From: Synergistota bacterium
GTDB taxonomy: Bacteria; Synergistota; JAGHAJ01
NCBI GenBank assembly: GCA_021161545.1
Contig: JAGHAJ010000197.1
Coordinates: 1-8,688 of the forward strand
Reading direction: 5' to 3'
Length of the DNA stretch: 8,688 nt
Shown: positions 7,310-8,688 of the stretch, in pieces
How positions within the stretch are numbered: the first letter of the stretch is position 1
How the letters are laid out: every line of letters begins with the position of its first letter
Position numbers and translations under genes: made by a program
Notes under the pieces: generated by a model
What the model saw: only the letters and a program-made list of their open reading frames with translations
Database searches by the model: none
Told to the model about the DNA's origin: nothing

Positions 7310-7318
7310 ATCACCTCT
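7310..7318 (-). promoter_or_regulatory. Ribosome binding site of feoA that bears on its start
   Basis: On the minus strand AGAGGTGAT is a near-full match to the 16S anti-Shine-Dalgarno. It is five bases from ATT 7304 and 14 from TTG 7295 (18 from its AGAGG core). A weaker TAGG (7310-7307) is 11 bases from the TTG. Confidence 0.7.
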
Positions 7319-7339
7319 TATCCATATCTTACCTGAGTG

Positions 7340-7362
7340 AGGGGGGAAACTATTTCCCCCCT
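7340..7362 (-). other. Strong stem-loop between ferredoxin and feoA
   Basis: GGGGGGAAA (7341-7349) pairs perfectly with TTTCCCCCC (7353-7361) around a three-base loop; A7340-T7362 adds a tenth pair. It lies eight bases past the ferredoxin stop. In the minus-strand direction it is followed by CACTCAGG rather than a T-run, so it does not look like a standard intrinsic terminator. A role in mRNA 3'-end stability, processing or partial termination, giving more ferredoxin than FeoAB, is inferred. Confidence 0.75.
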
Positions 7363-7369
7363 TGGTTTC

Positions 7370-7555
<186 letters not shown>

Positions 7556-7556
7556 T

Positions 7557-7564
7557 CACCTCCT
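7557..7564 (-). promoter_or_regulatory. Ribosome binding site fixing the TTG start of ferredoxin
   Basis: AGGAGGTG on the minus strand, seven bases before TTG 7549. The strength and spacing make the TTG start convincing. Confidence 0.85.
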
Positions 7565-7592
7565 AAAGGTATTCAGAAGTTCAAGCACCCAT

Positions 7593-7621
7593 ATTTTATC
7601 TGAAAAGCTATCCTTTGTCAA
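7593..7621 (-). promoter_or_regulatory. Near-consensus sigma-70 promoter of ferredoxin-feoAB
   Basis: On the minus strand a perfect TTGACA (7621-7616), a 17-base spacer and TAAAAT (7598-7593). Transcription should start near 7586, leaving a leader of about 37 bases. It is the best promoter in the window by match to consensus. Confidence 0.85.
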
Positions 7622-7632
7622 ATATTGATTTG
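7619..7632. promoter_or_regulatory. Inverted repeat at the ferredoxin -35, candidate operator
   Basis: CAAAT-N4-ATTTG, a 5-4-5 inverted repeat overlapping the TTG of the -35 box. Its place suits a repressor site, and iron or redox control would make sense for this operon, but it does not match the classical Fur box and only loosely resembles an FNR-type site. Short AT-rich palindromes arise by chance. Confidence 0.35.
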
Positions 7633-7849
7633 CTCTCTGGAAGTGAGAATTTAGTATTGGTGGGTATTTTCGGTATGTAAAATGGCAGTAGTAGGTGAAA
7701 TCATTCTCTCTTACTCGCTCCTTTTGGTGGTTTTACGATTTGCTTGTAATCCCTTTTCTCTGCGATGGATAGCGCTGTTCCTGTGTGTTCTTAATTGCCG
7801 TGCTTTGATGGGCGTTTACGTCAATTGGACTTTTTGTCGAACTTATATG

Positions 7850-7858
7850 TGGTATAAT
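7850..7858 (+). promoter_or_regulatory. Extended -10 promoter of the aminotransferase
   Basis: TGG directly before TATAAT (7853-7858), an extended -10 pattern. No good -35 stands at 16-18 bases; TTGGAC at 7825-7830 is 22 bases away. Transcription would start near 7865, 25 bases before the TTG start. Confidence 0.55.
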
Positions 7859-7889
7859 CCAATCAGTAAAATGTTTAGGGGGTGGTGTT

Positions 7890-8688
7890 TTGAATATAGT
7901 GGAGTTTAAAGTGGAGAGATGGTTGAATACCTACGAGAGTATGGCCAAATATGAGATGGCAGAGACGGATATCAAGCCCTTTACGCTGAGGGAATTGTTG
8001 GAACTTGGAGACTTTGGAGAGCTAAAAGAGAAGCTCTTTGGTATGAGACTTGGCTACAATAACCCTACGAAGGGAAGCGAAATGCTAAGGAATTTGGTTG
8101 CTTCTCTTTACGGTAATAATACCAGTACAGATAATGTCCTTATGACGACTGGGGCAATAGAAGCAGACTTCCTTGTGGCTAATGTGCTTGTTTCTCCCGG
8201 GGATACGGTTGTTGTTCAATTCCCCGTTTATCAGGCGTTGTATTCTACAGCAGAGGCAAGGGGTGCAAAGATTAAGTATTGGAAGATGAAGTTTGAAGAT
8301 GGATTTGAACCGGATATAGCTGAACTTGAAAGACTCATTGATGGCAAAACAAAGATGGTTGTATTAAATATTCCTAATAACCCAACTGGTGCGGTTGTCA
8401 ATGAGGAGCAGCTCAGAACCATACTGCGATGGGCTGAAGAGGGAGATTTTTACGTACTGTGTGATGAAGTGTATCATGAATTGGAGTTGGAAGAAGGTGT
8501 TGTTCCTCCTTATGGCAGGAGCTTGAGTAATAGAGCAATTAGTGTTGGCAGTATGTCGAAGGCTTATGGGCTCTCTGGAGTGAGAATAGGGTGGGTTGTT
8601 GCTCCTGAAGAATTGATAGAAAGGATGTGGGCGTGGAAGGACTATACATCTATAAGTAACAGTCCTTTGAGTGATTTTTTGGCTACTA
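7890..8688 (+). CDS. PLP-dependent aminotransferase, class I/II fold (3' end outside window)
   Basis: The first 266 codons of a fold-type I pyridoxal-phosphate enzyme, truncated by the window edge. Seen: GYNNPTKGSEMLR (55-67), TTGAIEADF (86-94) at the PLP phosphate-binding turn, PNNPTG (162-167) with the cofactor-contacting Asn, CDEVYHEL (191-198) with Asp192 and Tyr195, and SMSKAYGLSGVRIGW (221-235) with the Schiff-base Lys224 and Arg232. The N-terminus, with VERWLNTYESMAKYEMAETDIKPFTL, resembles a clostridial aminotransferase group related to capreomycidine synthase-like proteins rather than classical AspAT; the substrate cannot be read from sequence. The start is TTG 7890, with AGGGGGTGG (7877-7885) four bases upstream; GTG 7899 is an alternative. 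Divergent from ferredoxin-feoAB, with its own promoter. Confidence 0.93.
   Translation, partial: MNIVEFKVERWLNTYESMAKYEMAETDIKPFTLRELLELGDFGELKEKLFGMRLGYNNPTKGSEMLRNLVASLYGNNTSTDNVLMTTGAIEADFLVANVLVSPGDTVVVQFPVYQALYSTAEARGAKIKYWKMKFEDGFEPDIAELERLIDGKTKMVVLNIPNNPTGAVVNEEQLRTILRWAEEGDFYVLCDEVYHELELEEGVVPPYGRSLSNRAISVGSMSKAYGLSGVRIGWVVAPEELIERMWAWKDYTSISNSPLSDFLAT

Noticed and set aside
7340-7362. Reading the GC hairpin as an intrinsic terminator of ferredoxin
   Set aside because: No run of T follows on the minus strand and only TTGG follows on the plus strand; kept as a stem-loop of unknown role.
7682-7909. A 75-codon + strand open frame with a hydrophobic N-terminal half
   Set aside because: No ribosome site before the ATG, no recognisable family, contains the extended -10 of the aminotransferase and overlaps its first 20 bases; hydrophobicity follows from T-rich sequence.

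Overview
The window reads as ordinary, densely packed bacterial chromosome. Shine-Dalgarno sites are strong (AGGAGG, GAGGTGAT), promoters are sigma-70 type, TTG starts are frequent, and base composition is moderately AT-rich. Gene content points to an iron-sulfur-rich anaerobe: a single-cluster [4Fe-4S] ferredoxin of the Thermotoga type, the Fe(II) importer FeoAB, a MIP18/SufT-like protein and a NifX/NifB-like cofactor-binding protein. Thermotogota, Firmicutes or Synergistota-like lineages all fit; I cannot place it more closely by eye. I see no phage, IS, CRISPR or plasmid genes.

Layout, left to right. (1) The C-terminal end of thiE (+) runs into convergent lepA (-), overlapping by 11 bp. 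(2) A divergent promoter region (about 2056-2305) serves lepA leftward and a two-gene iron-sulfur/metal unit rightward: a MIP18-family protein, then a NifX/NifB-like protein with a coiled-coil tail. (3) A good promoter at 3104-3132 drives a tRNA with a CAT anticodon. With no terminator visible, it probably also feeds a three-gene run: Nif3-like dinuclear metal protein, coiled-coil C4 zinc-ribbon protein, and RNase HI. (4) Convergent to rnhA, overlapping by 13 bp, is a leftward operon: ferredoxin, a strong GC-rich hairpin, feoA, feoB. The ferredoxin gene is only 59 codons (7370-7549). (5) After a 340-bp divergent intergenic region, a PLP fold-type I aminotransferase (+) begins and runs off the right edge.

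Functionally, the clearest unit is ferredoxin-feoA-feoB: ferrous iron uptake coupled to a consumer of iron. The MIP18-like and NifX-like pair suggests Fe-S or metallocofactor handling. The Nif3/zinc-ribbon/RNase HI trio is a conserved-looking neighbourhood with no clear shared pathway. I found no convincing new system. The most interesting items are small: a possible ATT start for feoA, the hairpin between ferredoxin and feoA, a candidate operator over the ferredoxin -35, and the tRNA-led mRNA.
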